From CBFDBF01 sp050295355 (lineage in GTDB: Bacteria > Pseudomonadota > Gammaproteobacteria > Chromatiales > Chromatiaceae), in contig JBNKPL010000108.1 of the NCBI GenBank assembly GCA_050295355.1, positions 1 through 6,890 on the forward strand: a stretch of 6,890 bases of DNA, read 5' to 3'. A program made the translations under genes and the position numbers. Positions 6,061-6,890 of this stretch are shown here, one piece after another. The notes under the pieces are model-generated. The model made no database searches, had not been told where the DNA came from, and saw nothing but the letters and a program-made list of their open reading frames with translations. Position 1 is the first letter of the stretch; the number at the start of each line of letters is the position of its first letter.

Positions 6061-6279
6061 ATGATCATGGTTTTTCCGTACTGCACATTAACAAACCGCT
6101 GTAACATCCTGTAAACACACGGTATTTACAGTACGACCCACTCCATATGGCCGCAACATGTGGAAGCGCTTGAGCCACGACCGAAAACGCCCCGGATTTC
6201 GCCGCATGACCGCAGCCCATACAGCCCATGGGCGAATGAAATCGCCGCCTGTTCAAAATACCTTGCAGTACGCACCCCG
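6061..6279. other. Non-coding interval with short repeats, no convincing gene
   Basis: About 220 bases, less GC-rich than the operons, in which no gene can be supported. It holds several short symmetrical elements. ATGATCAT is at 6061-6068. CTGTAAA...TTTACAG is a 7-bp inverted repeat (6109-6115 and 6125-6131), with an extra CTGTAA one helical turn upstream (6099-6104). CGTACTG/CAGTACG occurs three times (6077-6083, 6129-6135, 6266-6272). CAGCCCAT is repeated ten bases apart (6213 and 6223), and GCCCATGGGC is a 10-bp palindrome (6224-6233). A weak promoter-like pair, TTAACA (6088-6093) and TGTAAA (6110-6115) with 16-base spacing, overlaps the CTGTAA elements. This may be the control region of the methyltransferase or an accessory-element edge. 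Confidence 0.5.
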
Positions 6280-6308
6280 TTGACAACATAGACAGATCTG
6301 TCTATAAC
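6280..6308 (+). promoter_or_regulatory. Near-consensus sigma-70 promoter upstream of the methyltransferase
   Basis: TTGACA (6280-6285, six of six -35 matches) and TATAAC (6303-6308, five of six -10 matches) are separated by the ideal 17 bases. Transcription would begin near 6315 and run through a hairpin-containing leader of about 90 bases to the methyltransferase GTG at 6406. This is the best promoter in the window and points at the methyltransferase. Unregulated it should be strong, which makes the overlapping palindrome meaningful. Confidence 0.8.
6288..6305. promoter_or_regulatory. 18-bp perfect palindrome, probable operator, centred on GATC
   Basis: ATAGACAGATCTGTCTAT is perfectly self-complementary. 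It fills most of the spacer and enters the -10 hexamer of the promoter at 6280-6308, the position of a classical repressor site. The core TAGAC-N6-GTCTA resembles operators of TetR-family repressors, which are often autoregulatory, but no regulator gene is in the window. The exact centre is GATC (6295-6298), so adenine methylation could also alter binding. The symmetry is visible; the identity of the binder is inferred. Confidence 0.7.
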
Positions 6309-6328
6309 TACGCCATCGTAACGAATTG

Positions 6329-6363
6329 TGTGGGAGGGGCGACCCCGCCCCGAGACTCCCACA
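6329..6363 (+). repeat. REP-like compound hairpin in the methyltransferase leader
   Basis: TGTGGGAG (6329-6336) and CTCCCACA (6356-6363) form a perfect 8-bp outer stem. GGGC (6337-6340) and GCCC (6347-6350) add an inner stem with a GACCCC loop. The GTGGGAG start followed by a GC-rich palindrome resembles repetitive extragenic palindromes of pseudomonads and other gammaproteobacteria. No T-run follows. In RNA it would be a very stable structure 42 bases before the GTG start. Being a genomic repeat is inference; only one full copy is in view. Confidence 0.55.
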
Positions 6364-6405
6364 GGACACGTGGCCGCCGCGGCAAAATCTGACTATGGAG
6401 ATGAT

Positions 6406-6890
6406 GTGAGTTATTTCGGTGCAAAAAGCGGTTCCGGCGTCTATCAGGCCATCATCAACCTGATCCCGCCCCACGACACCTTTATCGAGGCCTTCCTCGG
6501 CAGCGGCGTCATTACACAGAAAAAGGCCCCGGCCATGCAGACCATCGGCATTGATAAAGATGCCGAGGTATTGCGCCAATTCAGCTGCGCCTATCCCGTG
6601 GAGAAAATCCACGCCGACTTTCTGGAGTGGATCAAGGGCAGATCATTCGATGACCGCACCGTGATCTACTGCGACCCGCCCTATGTGCACTCCACCCGCA
6701 GTTCACTGCGCCGCTATCGGCATGAACTCGGCGACTCCGGGCATAGGCGCCTGCTCGATATCCTGCAGGAACTGGAGTGCCATGTCCTTCTGTCCGGGTA
6801 CCGCAACCCCATCTACGAATCAAATCTCAAGGATTGGTGGTCCTTCGACTTTCAGGCCATGACCCGGGGCGGGGTGCGCACCGAAACCGT
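6406..6890 (+). CDS. DNA adenine methyltransferase (DPPY type), 3' end outside the window
   Basis: The first 161 codons of a DNA N6-adenine methyltransferase, still open at the right edge. The AdoMet-binding motif I is FLGSG (30-34), with IGID (47-50) following, and the catalytic motif IV is YCDPPY (88-93). The N-terminus YFGAKSGSG (3-11) matches the position of the glycine/lysine segment before motif I in Dam-like enzymes. YRHELGDSGHRRLL (104-117), LLSGYRNPIYE (128-138) and FQAMTRGGVRTE (149-160) are typical of small phage-associated or orphan adenine methylases. The start is GTG 6406, with GGAG at 6397-6400; the ATGs at 6401 and 6404 are out of frame and meet a stop at once. The frame is open to 6322, so GTG 6370 or 6328 are weaker alternatives. 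Target site and any partner nuclease are unknown. Placed behind a tightly designed promoter, it may be an accessory gene. Confidence 0.88.
   Translation, partial: MSYFGAKSGSGVYQAIINLIPPHDTFIEAFLGSGVITQKKAPAMQTIGIDKDAEVLRQFSCAYPVEKIHADFLEWIKGRSFDDRTVIYCDPPYVHSTRSSLRRYRHELGDSGHRRLLDILQELECHVLLSGYRNPIYESNLKDWWSFDFQAMTRGGVRTET

Noticed and set aside
6158..6283. 41-codon plus-strand frame, arginine/lysine-rich, starting ATG at 6158
   Set aside because: It has no ribosome site, is cut by the -35 region of the methyltransferase promoter at its 3' end, and resembles nothing I know. A small peptide is not excluded but is unsupported.
6065..6362. Two minus-strand frames (74 and 78 codons) upstream of the methyltransferase
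   Set aside because: They run through the promoter palindrome and repeat elements, have no ribosome sites, and show Cys/Gly-rich low-information translations typical of non-coding DNA.
6061..6405. CRISPR array, tRNA or phage attachment site in the repeat-rich interval
   Set aside because: The repeats are only 7-9 bases and unevenly spaced, no cloverleaf or tRNA 3' end is visible, and no integrase lies in the window.

Overview
The window looks like chromosomal DNA from a GC-rich gammaproteobacterium. The best lineage marker is the cluster nagZ - hypoxanthine phosphoribosyltransferase - S-methyl-5'-thioinosine phosphorylase; Pseudomonas aeruginosa also has nagZ next to this phosphorylase. The metabolic genes are dense, GC-rich and tightly packed. 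The last ~900 bases are looser, more AT-rich in places, and look like an accessory boundary. A closer taxon cannot be named from the sequence alone.

Layout. (1) 22-2224: a translationally coupled plus-strand run of a cytoplasmic-looking YkuD-fold L,D-transpeptidase and two DppB/DppC-type ABC permeases. Both permeases start at GTG codons that overlap the preceding stop. The ATPase and binding protein of the transporter are not in view. (2) 2283-2696, minus strand: a small exported FliL-family protein, convergent with the permeases and divergent from nagZ. A 79-base intergenic region serves both divergent genes. (3) 2776-5201: nagZ, an HPRT and an MTI phosphorylase, all plus strand, with a short hairpin between the first two. 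(4) 5277-5969: an unrecognised membrane protein with a lysine/alanine-rich N-terminal tail, one membrane segment and a Tyr/Pro-rich C-terminus. A perfect 14-bp AT-rich stem-loop follows it. (5) 6061-6405: about 345 bases without a convincing gene but full of symmetrical signals. They include a near-consensus sigma-70 promoter overlapped by an 18-bp perfect palindrome, and a REP-like hairpin. (6) 6406 to the window end: the 5' part of a compact DNA adenine methyltransferase, cut by the window edge.

How the genes fit together. NagZ removes N-acetylglucosamine from recycled muropeptides, and the YkuD protein and a peptide-type importer are also plausibly linked to wall peptides, so cell-wall turnover is a loose theme of the left half. 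The phosphorylase releases hypoxanthine from methylthioinosine, and the adjacent HPRT would convert that hypoxanthine to IMP, a direct salvage pairing. The most unusual part is the methyltransferase upstream region: its promoter carries a palindrome centred exactly on a GATC. This would suit either a TetR-type repressor or methylation-sensitive autoregulation; both are hypotheses.
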